NCBI RefSeq assembly: GCF_900107685.1
Contig: NZ_FNRQ01000002.1
Coordinates: 372,001-436,000, forward strand
From: Paraburkholderia sartisoli
GTDB lineage: Bacteria; Pseudomonadota; Gammaproteobacteria; Burkholderiales; Burkholderiaceae
Direction of reading: 5' to 3'
Length of the DNA stretch: 64,000 bases
The position numbers were made by a program, and so were the translations under genes. The notes beneath the pieces were generated by a model, which was not told the DNA's origin, did no database searches, and was given only the letters and a program-made list of their open reading frames with translations. Positions 44,040 to 54,115 of this stretch are shown in pieces; the first letter of the stretch is position 1, and every line of letters begins with the position of its first letter.

Positions 44040-45965
44040 CTAGTTGAGCTTGATGAGCGAGCCTTTCAGCTCGAGGATGCCGCCGCTTTGCACCGTGTGC
44101 GACGCACTGGCCTTCTGCTGCACCTCGGGCGCGTCGTTGGTCAGCGTGGCGCCCGCCTTGTTCGTGAGCGTCGTGCCCGCCTTGTTGTCGAGCGACGTGC
44201 CGGCCTGGTTCAGCAGTGCCGCGCCCGACTTGATCGTGACCGAGCCGCTCACATCGATCACCAGGTCGCCGCTCACCTTCAGCTGATAGTTGCCCGTCAC
44301 GTTCTGCGTAAACGCCGCGTGGTTGGTGTGCGTTTCGTCGCCCGTCACGTCGAGCGTGCGGGTGCCCTTCACGTTGTGCGTCTCCTTGCCGGCCTGCACG
44401 TCGACGGTGCGGTCGCCCTTTTGCAGCACGTGCGATTCGGCGCCCGCTTTCACCGTCGTCGAAAGCGCGTTTTCGATCTCGACGGTCATATCCTTCTGCG
44501 CGTGGAAGTACAGTTCTTCCGAGCCGGACTTGTCCTCCATCCGCATTTCGTTGCCCGCGCTGCCATCCTTCGACGAACGCGAGCGCATCACGCTCTGGGT
44601 CTGCATGCCGGGCAACGCGACGGGCAAGGTCGATTGAAGGTTGTAGACGCTGCCGGTGACAAGCGGGCGGTCCGGATCGCCGTCGACATAACTCACGACG
44701 ACCTCGTGGCCGACCCGGGGCAGGAACAGATGACCCCAGCCCTGCCCGGCCGACGACTGCACCACCCGCACCCAGCACGAACTGTTCTGGTCGGCCGTGG
44801 TGGAGCGGTCCCAGTGAAACTTCACCTTCACGCGGCCATAGGCGTCGGTCCAGATTTCCTCGCCGCTCGAACCGACCACCGTCGCCGTGTGCGTGCCGGC
44901 GACAACCGGCCTCGGTGTCACGAGCGGCGCACGGAACGGCACGGCCTGCGGGAAGACCTCGAATTCGTTGCCGTACGCCTCGTTCGACGCGGAGTGCGTC
45001 ACCGAGCGCACCACGTACATCACGTTCAGCGCGCTGTTGGAATGGCCCGCGAGCGTGAACGTCGCGCCCGCCGCGAGGCTGTAGCAGACGCTGCTGCCCG
45101 CGCCCGTCTGCTGTTCGACGGTTTGCGCGGCCGCGCGGATCGTGGCCTTGCGGGTTGCGTCGTCGGAGTCGGCGTATCGGCCTGGATAGACGTACTGCTC
45201 GCCCGCGGTGGCCGCCGCGTCCGCATTCAATGCGGTGCTCGATGTCTCCGCCGTCACATAGTCGTAGTCGGCGAACACCTGCGCGGACGCGCCCAGTCCC
45301 TGTGTCAGCTCCAGATGCGTGACGGGCTGAACCGTGGCATCGCTCATCGCGCCCGTGCTGACGTGCAGCGTCGCGCTGTCCGCCGCGCCCGCGTGATGCG
45401 CGGACGAACCGTCCGCCAGCACCATCGTGTGTACGCCGTCGGCGAACGTGAAGAAGTAGAACATCCCTTCTTCCTCCATCAGCCGCGAGATGAACGCGAA
45501 CGGGCTTTCGTCGAACTGCACGCAGTATTCGCGCACCGCGTAGGTGCCCGAGAGGCGCAACTCGTACGTAATGCTGAAGGCGCCGAGGACCTGCTCGATG
45601 ATCGCGAGCGCGCTCAGGTTCTGATAGATCGCGCGGTTGCGGCCGAGCGTCAGCAGCACGAGCGAAGGCGCGAGTTCCGCCGTATAAAAGCCGTATTTCA
45701 GATCGGCGCCGGCGTTCACAAAACGCGTGACGATGCCGTTGAACCAGCGTTGCGGTCCGGTGGGTTGCTGCAGCGTCACCGTGACCTTCTTGCCGACGAT
45801 GGTTTTCGCATCGAGCGCCATGTTGGACGAGCGCATGCGCAACTGGAAGCGGAACAGCTCGGAGATCGCTTCCCGCCCGGCGAAGCCGTCGAGCAGCAAC
45901 ACGTCCGTGCCGAACGGTGTGCTGACCGATGCGAGACATCCCGCCTGGCTGGCTCTGGAATACAT
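44040..45965 (-). CDS. vgrG: VgrG spike protein (TssI)
   Basis: 641 residues. The N-terminal gp27-like part is marked by FRFQLRMRSSN and YCVQFDESPFAFISRLMEEE. The gp5-like OB-fold segment has WTDAYGRVKVKFHWDRS and PRVGHEVVVSYVDGDPDRPL. The C-terminal needle contains a run of short imperfect repeats (AGTSLDNKAGTTLTNKAG) in the last 60 residues. There is no recognisable enzymatic extension. ATG 45963-45965 lies 4 bp after the clpV stop. Confidence 0.95.
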   Translation of the reverse strand: MYSRASQAGCLASVSTPFGTDVLLLDGFAGREAISELFRFQLRMRSSNMALDAKTIVGKKVTVTLQQPTGPQRWFNGIVTRFVNAGADLKYGFYTAELAPSLVLLTLGRNRAIYQNLSALAIIEQVLGAFSITYELRLSGTYAVREYCVQFDESPFAFISRLMEEEGMFYFFTFADGVHTMVLADGSSAHHAGAADSATLHVSTGAMSDATVQPVTHLELTQGLGASAQVFADYDYVTAETSSTALNADAAATAGEQYVYPGRYADSDDATRKATIRAAAQTVEQQTGAGSSVCYSLAAGATFTLAGHSNSALNVMYVVRSVTHSASNEAYGNEFEVFPQAVPFRAPLVTPRPVVAGTHTATVVGSSGEEIWTDAYGRVKVKFHWDRSTTADQNSSCWVRVVQSSAGQGWGHLFLPRVGHEVVVSYVDGDPDRPLVTGSVYNLQSTLPVALPGMQTQSVMRSRSSKDGSAGNEMRMEDKSGSEELYFHAQKDMTVEIENALSTTVKAGAESHVLQKGDRTVDVQAGKETHNVKGTRTLDVTGDETHTNHAAFTQNVTGNYQLKVSGDLVIDVSGSVTIKSGAALLNQAGTSLDNKAGTTLTNKAGATLTNDAPEVQQKASASHTVQSGGILELKGSLIKLN

Positions 45966-45969
45966 CCGC

Positions 45970-48663
45970 TCAGGCCTCGTCCGTCGACAGGAAGTGGAAG
46001 CCAACATTCCCGGACGCATCGAGCGACAGATGCACGCCGCCGAACGGAGACTCCGTCGAAATGCGTTCGAGCACCTGGCGCGCCAGTTCCGGCAGCACCG
46101 ACTGCGTGAGAATGTGGTCGACGTTGCGCGCGCCGCTGTCGACTTCGGTGCATCGCTGCGAGATCGCGCGCGCGAGCGCGTCGTCCCACGTGAGGCGCGC
46201 GTGATGATTGCGCTCGAAGCGCTCCGCGAGCCGCGCCAGCTTGAGCGCGACAATCGCGCCGATCTGCGCGTCGCCCAGGTGGTAGTAAGGCACGAGCGTC
46301 AGACGGCCGAGAAAGGCCGGACTGAAACGCGTGAGCAGCGCCGGACGCAGCCGCTCCACCAGCTCGGCCGGCGGCGGCCGGCGGCCACCCTGGCTCGCCT
46401 CGGTGATGACGTCCTGCGCCGCATTCGACGTGAGCAGGATCACCGTGTTGCGAAAATCGATCGGCACGCCTTCGCCGTCTTCCATCACGCCCTTGTCGAA
46501 CACCTGGAAGAACAGCTCCAGCACGTCCGGATGCGCCTTCTCCATTTCGTCGAGCAGCACGACGCTATACGGGCGACGGCGCACCGCTTCGGTCAGCGTG
46601 CCGCCGCGTCCGTAGCCGACGTACCCGGGCGGCGCGCCCTTCAGGCCCGACACGCTGTGCGCCTCCTGGAACTCCGACATGTTCACGGTGATCATGTTGC
46701 GCTCGCCGCCGTACAGCAGGTCGGCCAGCGCGCAGGCGGTCTCGGTCTTGCCGACGCCGCTCGGGCCGACCAGCAGGAACACGCCGACCGGCTTGCCCGG
46801 ATCGTCGAGGTCCGCGCGAAACGTGCGGATGCGGCGTGCGATCGCGTCGAGCGCTTCGTCCTGGCCGACCACGCGTTCCGCGAGCTTTTCCTGCAGATAC
46901 AGCACCGTGTGCAGTTCGTCGGCGAGCATGCGGCCGACCGGGATGCCGGTCCAGTCCGAAATCACCTTCGCCACCACCGCCGAACTCACGCACACCGGCA
47001 CCATCGGCTCGTCGTTCTGCACCGCTTCGAGGCCCTTTTCCAGGCGTGCGAGATTCGCGCCGAGCGACTCGCCGTCCTCGTCCTCGCCGATGCTGTCCGC
47101 GTCGTCGAGAAAGCGCGCGATGCGGCTGCGCCACGCGATGATTTCGCCGACCGCGCGCTTTTCGGTGACGAGCTTTTCCGTCAAACGCAGATGCCGGGTG
47201 CGCGCGTCGTCGAGCTGACGGCCGGTCGCGGCGATCGCATCGGCGCGATCGATGCCAGTCGCCGCTTCGTGACGCAGGATGCGCAACTGGTGCGTCGCGC
47301 CGTCGATCGTGCGCTGGAGCGCCTCGATTTCCTCGGGCACGCCGTTCTGCGCGATCGCGACACGCGCGCACGCCGTGTCGAGCACGCTGATGGCCTTGTC
47401 CGGCAACTGCCGGCCGCTGATGTACCGGTGCGAGAGCTTGACGGCATCGCGCACCGCGTCGTCGAGAATCTCGACGTGATGATGCTGTTCGAGCTTCTGC
47501 ACGACGCCGCGCAGCATGTCGACGGCGACCGCTTCCGATGGCTCCTCGACCTTCACGACCTGAAAGCGCCGCGCGAGCGCCGGGTCGCGTTCGATGTACT
47601 TCTTGTATTCGGCCCACGTGGTGGCGGCGATCGTGCGCAGCTCGCCGCGCGCGAGCGCGGGCTTCAGCAGGTTCGCCGCGTCGCCCTGCCCTTCGCTGCC
47701 ACCCGCGCCGATCAGCTGGTGCGCCTCGTCGATGAAGAGGATCACCGGCGTGGGCGAGGCCGCCACTTCGGCGATCACCGACTTCAGCCGGTTCTCGAAT
47801 TCGCCCTTCACGCCGGCGCCTGCCTGCAGCAACGCCAGATCGAGCGAGCGCACCGACACGTTGACGAGCGCCGGCGGCACCTCGCCGCTGACGACGCGCT
47901 GCGCGAAGCCCTCGACCACCGCCGTCTTGCCGACGCCCGCCTCGCCGGTGAGGATCGGATTGTTCTGGCGACGCCGCAGCAGCACGTCGATCAGCTGGCG
48001 GATTTCGCCGTCGCGCCCCTGAATGGGATCGATCGCCCCTTCCCGCGCCAACGCGGTCATGTCGACCGTGTACTGTTCGAGCGCCGAAGCGGAAGCCCTT
48101 GTGCCCGTCGGCATCGCGGCCGGCATGCCGGCTGCCGCGCGTGGCGAAGCCGCCGCGCCCGACGCCGCAGCGGGTTCGTACGCGCCGGCTTCCGCGGTAC
48201 CCGCGAGCAGCATCGGCAACGCGTCGCGCAGCGCCGCGCGCGGGATCTTCAGCAGCGCGGGCACCGACTCCAGCAGCAGGCCGCGCAGCGCCTCGACTTC
48301 GAGCAGCGCGAGCACCAGCGTGCCGGAGCGGACCTGCTGTTCGCCAAGCAGCATCGAGCTCAGCAGCCACGCTTCCTGAAAGAGCTGCGAGAAGTTCGGC
48401 GAGAGCGCGGGCGTGCGGCCGTTGCCGCGCTTGAACTGGTCGATCGCCGCCTGCAACTGCACGACCAGCGTGTCGGGCGCGACGTCGAAATGCGCGAGGA
48501 TCGCCTGCAGGTCGGGCGCGTTCGACTCCAGCAACTGAAGAAGCAGATGCTCGACGTCGACGTTGTAATGCGTCTGCCGCACGCAGAGTTGCGCGGCCTG
48601 TTCCATCGCCCGCCGGCATTCCGGATTGAGCCTGCCCAGCAGGGTTCGAATGTCGATGTCCAT
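45970..48663 (-). CDS. clpV: ClpV ATPase, sheath disassembly (TssH)
   Basis: 897 residues. The N-terminal Clp domain begins MDIDIRTLLGRLNPECRRAM. AAA+ domain 1 has Walker A GEAGVGKTA and Walker B VILFIDEAHQL; domain 2 has GPSGVGKTE and VVLLDEMEKAHPD. It binds contracted TssB/TssC sheath and recycles it. ATG 48661-48663 was chosen because the family N-terminus starts there; a long upstream open extension is Arg-rich noise. The Shine-Dalgarno is weak. Confidence 0.96.
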   Translation of the reverse strand: MDIDIRTLLGRLNPECRRAMEQAAQLCVRQTHYNVDVEHLLLQLLESNAPDLQAILAHFDVAPDTLVVQLQAAIDQFKRGNGRTPALSPNFSQLFQEAWLLSSMLLGEQQVRSGTLVLALLEVEALRGLLLESVPALLKIPRAALRDALPMLLAGTAEAGAYEPAAASGAAASPRAAAGMPAAMPTGTRASASALEQYTVDMTALAREGAIDPIQGRDGEIRQLIDVLLRRRQNNPILTGEAGVGKTAVVEGFAQRVVSGEVPPALVNVSVRSLDLALLQAGAGVKGEFENRLKSVIAEVAASPTPVILFIDEAHQLIGAGGSEGQGDAANLLKPALARGELRTIAATTWAEYKKYIERDPALARRFQVVKVEEPSEAVAVDMLRGVVQKLEQHHHVEILDDAVRDAVKLSHRYISGRQLPDKAISVLDTACARVAIAQNGVPEEIEALQRTIDGATHQLRILRHEAATGIDRADAIAATGRQLDDARTRHLRLTEKLVTEKRAVGEIIAWRSRIARFLDDADSIGEDEDGESLGANLARLEKGLEAVQNDEPMVPVCVSSAVVAKVISDWTGIPVGRMLADELHTVLYLQEKLAERVVGQDEALDAIARRIRTFRADLDDPGKPVGVFLLVGPSGVGKTETACALADLLYGGERNMITVNMSEFQEAHSVSGLKGAPPGYVGYGRGGTLTEAVRRRPYSVVLLDEMEKAHPDVLELFFQVFDKGVMEDGEGVPIDFRNTVILLTSNAAQDVITEASQGGRRPPPAELVERLRPALLTRFSPAFLGRLTLVPYYHLGDAQIGAIVALKLARLAERFERNHHARLTWDDALARAISQRCTEVDSGARNVDHILTQSVLPELARQVLERISTESPFGGVHLSLDASGNVGFHFLSTDEA

Positions 48664-48674
48664 GTGTCTCGCCG

Positions 48675-49775
48675 TCAGGAGGTCTGCCAGGTGGCGCCTG
48701 GCATGGCCGCCACGGCTGTCGGACGTGCCGCGCGCAGCGCGAAGCGCACCGGCGCCGGCTGCCGCGCGCCCGCGAGCCACGAGGTCCAGCCGAGTCGCGC
48801 CGCTGTGCCGCCGCCCACCGCGGCGCCGTCCAGCCGGGACGCGCCGCGTCTTACGTTCAATACGATTTGCACGTCGAGATCCTGCTGCACGTAGCCATGC
48901 ACGAGCCACGCCGCCAGTTCGTGATCGCGGCCGCCGGGCAACAGGCCTGCAATCCGCTCGACCGGCAGGTCGTCGAAGCGGATCTGGATACCCGCGGCCT
49001 GATCCCACGTGCGCCGTCCCAGTACGCGCATGTCGCCGAGCCGCGTCGGCGGCTGCGTGCGGTGGCCGGCGAGGCAGGCGGTGTCCGCTTCATCCATCTC
49101 GCGCCAGGCGCCCGCGAACTGCACGCCGCGCGCCGTCAAACCGAGGCGCTCGGACAGCATCATCAGCAGCCCCGCCATCGAACGCGGTGCGCCTCCGAGG
49201 ACACCGGCGTGCCGCATCCACAACTGCGCGCCGTGCGGGCCGCGCGCGCCGCCGCGCAAGCCGAGGCTCGCGAGCGCATCGAGACACGTACCCGGCGCGC
49301 TGGTTCGAGGCGCGTCGCCGTGCAGTCCTGGCGCATGCTTTCTGCGGCCGCGATGCAGGAACGACAGAAACCGGTGATTGAAAATGTCCAGCAGGTCGGC
49401 CATCGCGTGGTCGCGCGCGGCACGGCTTGCCAGCAGCATCTCGGTGTAGGCGACCGGCAACGGGCCATTCGCGCCGGCCAGCGTGAAGGCCGGCGTCGAC
49501 AGCGTGTACGCGCGTGTTTCCGCGTTTGTCTCGCCATCCGCCGTGTCGCGCGCGCGTACCGAGCGCACGTCCGCGCCCTGGAACGCCATCGTCACGAAGC
49601 CGGTCAGGCGCACCGCTTCGCCCGCGCCGTTGCCGTGGCCGAGCGGCTCCGCGCCCGGCACCGCGCGTTCGAGCAGACTGATCGCCTGGAACAGGTCGAA
49701 GCTGTGAGGGCGCGCGATCAGCGTGGCGATCAAAGCAGCGACTGGTAACCGGTCATCGGCTCCCATTGCTTCCAT
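48675..49775 (-). CDS. tssG: type VI secretion baseplate protein TssG
   Basis: 366 residues from ATG 49773-49775, which has GGAG 7 nt upstream and overlaps the end of tssF by 46 bp. A second ATG three codons later is possible. Family features are RPHSFDLFQAISLLER and FNHRFLSFLHRGRRKH. TssG joins TssF and TssK to form the baseplate wedge. The next gene clpV starts 11 bp after its stop. Confidence 0.93.
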   Translation of the reverse strand: MEAMGADDRLPVAALIATLIARPHSFDLFQAISLLERAVPGAEPLGHGNGAGEAVRLTGFVTMAFQGADVRSVRARDTADGETNAETRAYTLSTPAFTLAGANGPLPVAYTEMLLASRAARDHAMADLLDIFNHRFLSFLHRGRRKHAPGLHGDAPRTSAPGTCLDALASLGLRGGARGPHGAQLWMRHAGVLGGAPRSMAGLLMMLSERLGLTARGVQFAGAWREMDEADTACLAGHRTQPPTRLGDMRVLGRRTWDQAAGIQIRFDDLPVERIAGLLPGGRDHELAAWLVHGYVQQDLDVQIVLNVRRGASRLDGAAVGGGTAARLGWTSWLAGARQPAPVRFALRAARPTAVAAMPGATWQTS

Positions 49776-51493
49776 GTCTCGTCTCCACGGCGCACCACCA
49801 GCCGCACAAATGAATTGACCGTCGTATAGAGCGCGAAGAACCGTGCGAGCACGGCGCCCATCAGCAGCGGCGAGCCGCCGACGAATGCGTCCGCGTCGAA
49901 TTCGACGGCGACCTCCGTGCCACGGCAGTAGCCGCGCCACGCGTCACTGCCGACGTACGCGGTGACGCTGCGCGCCTGCACGCTCTTCAGGCCGCGAATC
50001 TGGTCCTGCTCGCGGGCGCTGCCGGACGCGAAGAGGCGCAGCATCTGCTGCAACTGCGTGCGCCCGGTCGCGCCGCTGACGAGCGCGCCGTGATTCAGCG
50101 TCAGGAGCGACACGAGCTGCCACAGCGACTCGCCGTCGAGCGGCGGCGTACGCTGCACCGTCGGTTCATACAGGCAGCGCACGTGGGCCGTGTTCGACAC
50201 GTGCTCGACGCTCACGCGCGCGCCGACCGGCACCTGCTCCGCGAGACGCCGGTTCGTACACAGCACCTGCGCGTAGACCACCGGCTGGGCAAACCGGGTG
50301 GACGCGCCGCCGGTCTCGACGAGACTCAGATACATGTCCGTGCCCGACAGGTTCGCGCGCATGCTGCGCTCGCGCCGTGCCGACCAGAACATGCCGACGT
50401 CTTCGGACGCCACGTCGCCGGCGGCGGAAAACGGCGGCACCGTGACCGAGCGGTCGGCGGAAGGATCGGAGAGCGTCACCGAGTCGATCGAATGAATCTC
50501 CGTCATCGGTTCGCGCCGCTGGTCCGCCACCAGCCGGTGTTCGTAATGCCGGCGATCGTGTACCACCGGCTCGGTCGTCTGCGAAAAAAGATTGATGGCC
50601 GGCGTGCAGCCCAGCGCGAAATGGCCCGCTTTCAGCATGCCGAGGCCGCGCTGCGCACGCTTCAGATGCAGCACGAGCTCACAGGTACGCGTGCGGCCAA
50701 GACTCCCGCGCGGCACCGTCAGATCGAAGAAGTGGAACTTGCGCGGAAACGCAAAATACTCCTGCATCAAGCCGTAGGCCGGCTGGGCGTTCGCCGGGCG
50801 CGGCAGCACGTTGTCTTCCTCGCCGCAGCCCACTTCGCGCCAGGCCGTGGCCGGCAGCGTCCGCTCCGCCGCGTCCTGCGGGCGCACCGATACGCCGGTC
50901 ACGCCGACCACCAGCAGCTCGTAGAGCGGCATCGTCACCATCCAGTCGCCATGCAGATGGATGCGCAACGTCGTCAGTTCGAGCTCGGAAAAATCCACGC
51001 CCTCCTCGCACTCGAGCGTGAGGGCGAGCATCGTGTCGTCCGTGAACCGCGCCCGCGTGATCGAGACGGGCCACAACAGGGTGTCCCATGCCGTGCGGAA
51101 ACGGCAGGCCTCGCCGCTTTCCGTGCGCGCCTGCAGGCCCGTATGGCGCGGCACGCGAAAACCGGCCGTCACCTTGCCCTGGGCGGGGTCGAGATCGAAC
51201 TGCACGACGGTCATCGCGGGCACGGGTTGCACGAGCGACGGACACACGTTGTCGAGCAGCAGCGACGCGACCTGCGGAAAAGTCTGATCCAGATCGCGAT
51301 GCACGCGCGCGGCGAGAAAGGCGGTTGCCTCGATCAGCCGTTCCGTGTGCGGATCGAGCGACTCGGTGCCGTGCAGCGCAAGACGTGAAGCGACCTTCGG
51401 ATAGCGCTGCGCGAACTCGGCGCCCTGCGTGCGCAGGTACGACAGTTCGCGTTTGTAGTAATGCAGGATGTCGTCGGAGGCCGCATCAGTCAT
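49730..51493 (-). CDS. tssF: type VI secretion baseplate protein TssF
   Basis: 587 residues. It begins MTDAASDDILHYYKRELSYL, which together with GAEFAQRYPKVASRL is the family start. It ends in LVVRRGDETWKQWEP. TssF forms the wedge with TssG. It overlaps tssE by 8 bp upstream and tssG by 46 bp downstream, so translation is strongly coupled. Confidence 0.95.
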   Translation of the reverse strand: MTDAASDDILHYYKRELSYLRTQGAEFAQRYPKVASRLALHGTESLDPHTERLIEATAFLAARVHRDLDQTFPQVASLLLDNVCPSLVQPVPAMTVVQFDLDPAQGKVTAGFRVPRHTGLQARTESGEACRFRTAWDTLLWPVSITRARFTDDTMLALTLECEEGVDFSELELTTLRIHLHGDWMVTMPLYELLVVGVTGVSVRPQDAAERTLPATAWREVGCGEEDNVLPRPANAQPAYGLMQEYFAFPRKFHFFDLTVPRGSLGRTRTCELVLHLKRAQRGLGMLKAGHFALGCTPAINLFSQTTEPVVHDRRHYEHRLVADQRREPMTEIHSIDSVTLSDPSADRSVTVPPFSAAGDVASEDVGMFWSARRERSMRANLSGTDMYLSLVETGGASTRFAQPVVYAQVLCTNRRLAEQVPVGARVSVEHVSNTAHVRCLYEPTVQRTPPLDGESLWQLVSLLTLNHGALVSGATGRTQLQQMLRLFASGSAREQDQIRGLKSVQARSVTAYVGSDAWRGYCRGTEVAVEFDADAFVGGSPLLMGAVLARFFALYTTVNSFVRLVVRRGDETWKQWEPMTGYQSLL

Positions 51494-51953
51494 GGTCCGT
51501 CCCGTGCGGAACAGGCGACGGCTCGCCGCCCGCCGAGAGTTCGAACGCGACGCGCCCCAGGCCCGTGGCCATGCGCAGCGCACCGCTCACCACAACGACA
51601 GGTTGCCCCGACTGCGAGGCGCCCGATGCGAAGCGCACCGTCACGTCCGCGAGTCTCGGCTCGAACAGCGTGATCGCACGCTGGATGGCCGCGGCGATCG
51701 CGTCGCGATCGGCGCCCGATTGCACCGAGCGCGCCGAGAAGTCGGGCACGCCGTAGTCGATCACGGTGCCTTCGCTGGTTGCGAACGCATCGAATGCCAG
51801 ACGCGAACGCGTGCCGAGGATCCGGCCCAGTTCGCGGGCAACGGATTCGCGTAGCGCGTCGCCTTCCAGCAACTGCTCATGCGAAGGCGCAGCGTCGCCG
51901 GCAACGAGGCGCTCGAACAGAGGCATCGGTGAACCGTTGATGATTGCCAGCAT
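51486..51953 (-). CDS. tssE: type VI secretion baseplate protein TssE (gp25-like)
   Basis: 155 residues. SPMPLFERL at the N-terminus and the DYGVPDFSARS and RAITLFEPRL motifs define the gp25/TssE family. TssE nucleates sheath polymerisation. ATG 51951-51953 (MLAIINGS) has GGAG 9 nt upstream; the start 15 codons earlier adds an unconserved extension. Confidence 0.92.
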   Translation of the reverse strand: MLAIINGSPMPLFERLVAGDAAPSHEQLLEGDALRESVARELGRILGTRSRLAFDAFATSEGTVIDYGVPDFSARSVQSGADRDAIAAAIQRAITLFEPRLADVTVRFASGASQSGQPVVVVSGALRMATGLGRVAFELSAGGEPSPVPHGTDHD

Positions 51954-52006
51954 GACGCAGAACTCCCCGCTACGCTTTTGTTGCCCGGCCTGCTGCAACT
52001 GCTGTC

Positions 52007-52489
52007 TTAAGATGAAATCGCTTCGTTCTTCGAGAGGTCCCAGCCAAACGAAGCCGTGCCCTTCTTCGACGAATCGACGTTCTGCTGAGTGTATTCCGCG
52101 GTGACGCCGGTGAAATGAATCGAGAAGCTGTCCGCCATTTCACCACCGCCCGACGAACTGACGTTCGCGATCATCGCGTTCTTCATCACGTACTTCATGT
52201 GCGGCATAAACTCGCCGTTCTCGTTGCGACCGATCAGCAACGTGGCATCGCCAAGCTTGGTGCCTTGCGTGCAGGCCGAATACAGCGCGGTCGTCGACTG
52301 GTCGCTGACCTTGGAGAAACTGAACTCGCTGAAATTCGGGCGGCCCATGGTCCGCTCCGTATTCGCCACGTCAAGGCCGATCGGCAACGAGATGCCGATT
52401 GAAAAGCTCATCAGGATGATCTTGTCCTCATAGCCCTTGATGGTCGAATTGCCTTTGATGTCCTTGATATCAAGAATGATCGTATCCAT
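52007..52489 (-). CDS. hcp: Hcp tube protein (TssD)
   Basis: 160 residues. It begins MDTIILDIKDIKGNSTIKGY, with later KYVMKNAMIANVSSSGGGE and FTGVTAEYTQQ, typical of Hcp1-type proteins. Hexameric rings stack to form the inner tube that carries effectors. No C-terminal toxin extension. Codon use is less GC-extreme than the flanking genes, usual for a highly expressed gene. Confidence 0.95.
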   Translation of the reverse strand: MDTIILDIKDIKGNSTIKGYEDKIILMSFSIGISLPIGLDVANTERTMGRPNFSEFSFSKVSDQSTTALYSACTQGTKLGDATLLIGRNENGEFMPHMKYVMKNAMIANVSSSGGGEMADSFSIHFTGVTAEYTQQNVDSSKKGTASFGWDLSKNEAISS

Positions 52490-52536
52490 GAATTCCGTAC
52501 CTCAGTGCTTCGGTTGTAGGGGTCAAACGGCGGGCG

Positions 52537-54048
52537 TCAGGCCGCGGCCGCAGGCAGTTCGGCGACGAGCCGAAGCGAAGCCGTCAGTTCTTCCATCTGG
52601 AAATGGGGCTTCAGGAAACAGGTGGCGCGGTACGCACCCGGCTTGCCCGGCACTTCGGTCACGTCCACGCGCGCTTCGCTCAGCGGAAAGCGCGCCTTGG
52701 AGGCCTGCGACGCCGCCGGGTTGATCAGCACGTAATCGGCGATCCAGTTGTTCAGGTAATTTTCGACCTGGCCGCGTGTCTGGAAGCTGCCCACCTTGTC
52801 GCGCATCATCACCTTCAGGTAATGCGCGAAGCGCGAAGCGGCGAGCACGTACGGCAGACGCGCCGACAGTTGCGCGTTCGCGTTGGCCGAATCCTTGTTG
52901 AAGAGTTTCGGCTTGTTGGCGGTCTGGCTGCCGAAGAACGTCGCCGTATTGGAGCCCTTCGAATTGACGATCGCGATGAAGCCCAGATCGTTCAGTTCCT
53001 TTTCGCGGCGGTCGGTGATCGTCACCTCGGTCGGGCACTTCAGCGCGACGTCGCCTTCATCGGTGCGGTACGTGTGCGCCACGAGGCCGTCGACCTTGCC
53101 GCCGCCCTCGACACCGCGGATCGCCGTCGACCAGCTGTACAGCGAGAACGCGTTCGTGATGCGCAGGCCGAGCTGATACGCCGAGTTCGCCCACAGATAC
53201 TTGCCGTGATCAGTGCCGTCCACGTCTTCTTCGAAGTTGAAGTTTTCGACCGGCTGGGTCTTCGCGCCGTACGGCAGGCGGGCCGCGTACGAAGGCAGCA
53301 CCAGCGACACATAGCGCGAATCCTCCGCTTCGCGGAAGCTGCGCCACGTGGTCAGCTCGGCGCTTTCGAAGACCTTCGACAGATCGCGCGTGACGCCCAG
53401 TTCGGTAAACGACTTGATGTCGAAGAGGCTCGGCGCGGCCGACGCGATGAACGGCGCGTGGGCGGCCGCGGCCACCTTCGAAATGCGCTCGAGCAACGCG
53501 ATGTCCTGCGGATGACGGCCAAACGAGTAATCGCCGATCAGCAGCGAATACGGATAGCCGCCGAACGTGCCGTACTCTTCCTCATAGATCTTCTTGAAGA
53601 GCACGCTCATGTCGTGATCGACCGCCGATTCGAGGTCCTTCAGCAGTTCCTTCTTCGTCACGTTGAGCAGGCGCAGCTTCAGGTTCTGGCCCGTCTCCGT
53701 GCCCTGCACCATGTCGTGCAGGCCGGTCCACGACGCCTCGAGCGCCTGGAAAGCCGGGTCGTGCATGATCGCGTTCAGCTGGTCCGACAGCAGACGGTCG
53801 ATCTCCGCGACGCGTTCATTGATGGTCGCGACGAGACTCTTGTCGGGGCTCGTGCGCATGCCTTCGTCGAGAACCTGCGAGGCGAGCTGGCCGATGAGCT
53901 GCTTCGCGTAGCCGCGCTGCGACGGCTCGATCGCCATGTTGCCTTCCTCGACGATGCGTTCGAGCAGGCTCAGTTCGCTTTGGGTCGTGACGACGGTGCC
54001 CGAGGTCGCTTCGGTGGCCGCGCTGTTGGCGGCAGGCTTGGTTGCCAT
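52537..54048 (-). CDS. tssC: contractile sheath large subunit TssC
   Basis: 503 residues. It carries DHDMSVLFKKIYEEEYGTFG followed by GYPYSLLIGDYSF, then WRSFREAEDSRYVSLVLPSY, the strongest family signatures. It pairs with TssB to build the contractile sheath. ATG 54046-54048 (MATKPAANS) has AGGGTGATC upstream; an earlier ATG at 54096 adds an unconserved leader. It starts 67 bp after tssB. Confidence 0.96.
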   Translation of the reverse strand: MATKPAANSAATEATSGTVVTTQSELSLLERIVEEGNMAIEPSQRGYAKQLIGQLASQVLDEGMRTSPDKSLVATINERVAEIDRLLSDQLNAIMHDPAFQALEASWTGLHDMVQGTETGQNLKLRLLNVTKKELLKDLESAVDHDMSVLFKKIYEEEYGTFGGYPYSLLIGDYSFGRHPQDIALLERISKVAAAAHAPFIASAAPSLFDIKSFTELGVTRDLSKVFESAELTTWRSFREAEDSRYVSLVLPSYAARLPYGAKTQPVENFNFEEDVDGTDHGKYLWANSAYQLGLRITNAFSLYSWSTAIRGVEGGGKVDGLVAHTYRTDEGDVALKCPTEVTITDRREKELNDLGFIAIVNSKGSNTATFFGSQTANKPKLFNKDSANANAQLSARLPYVLAASRFAHYLKVMMRDKVGSFQTRGQVENYLNNWIADYVLINPAASQASKARFPLSEARVDVTEVPGKPGAYRATCFLKPHFQMEELTASLRLVAELPAAAA

Positions 54049-54115
54049 TCTGATCACCCTGGTGGAATGTGGTTTTGCGTTTGCGCTTGATGGCAAAGGC
54101 GGGAGAAAGACCGGG

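Noticed and set aside
45727..48894. A 1055-codon open frame on the plus strand opposite clpV
   Set aside because: Same cause: low-complexity Arg/His-rich translation, no ribosome site, complete overlap with clpV and its AAA+ motifs.
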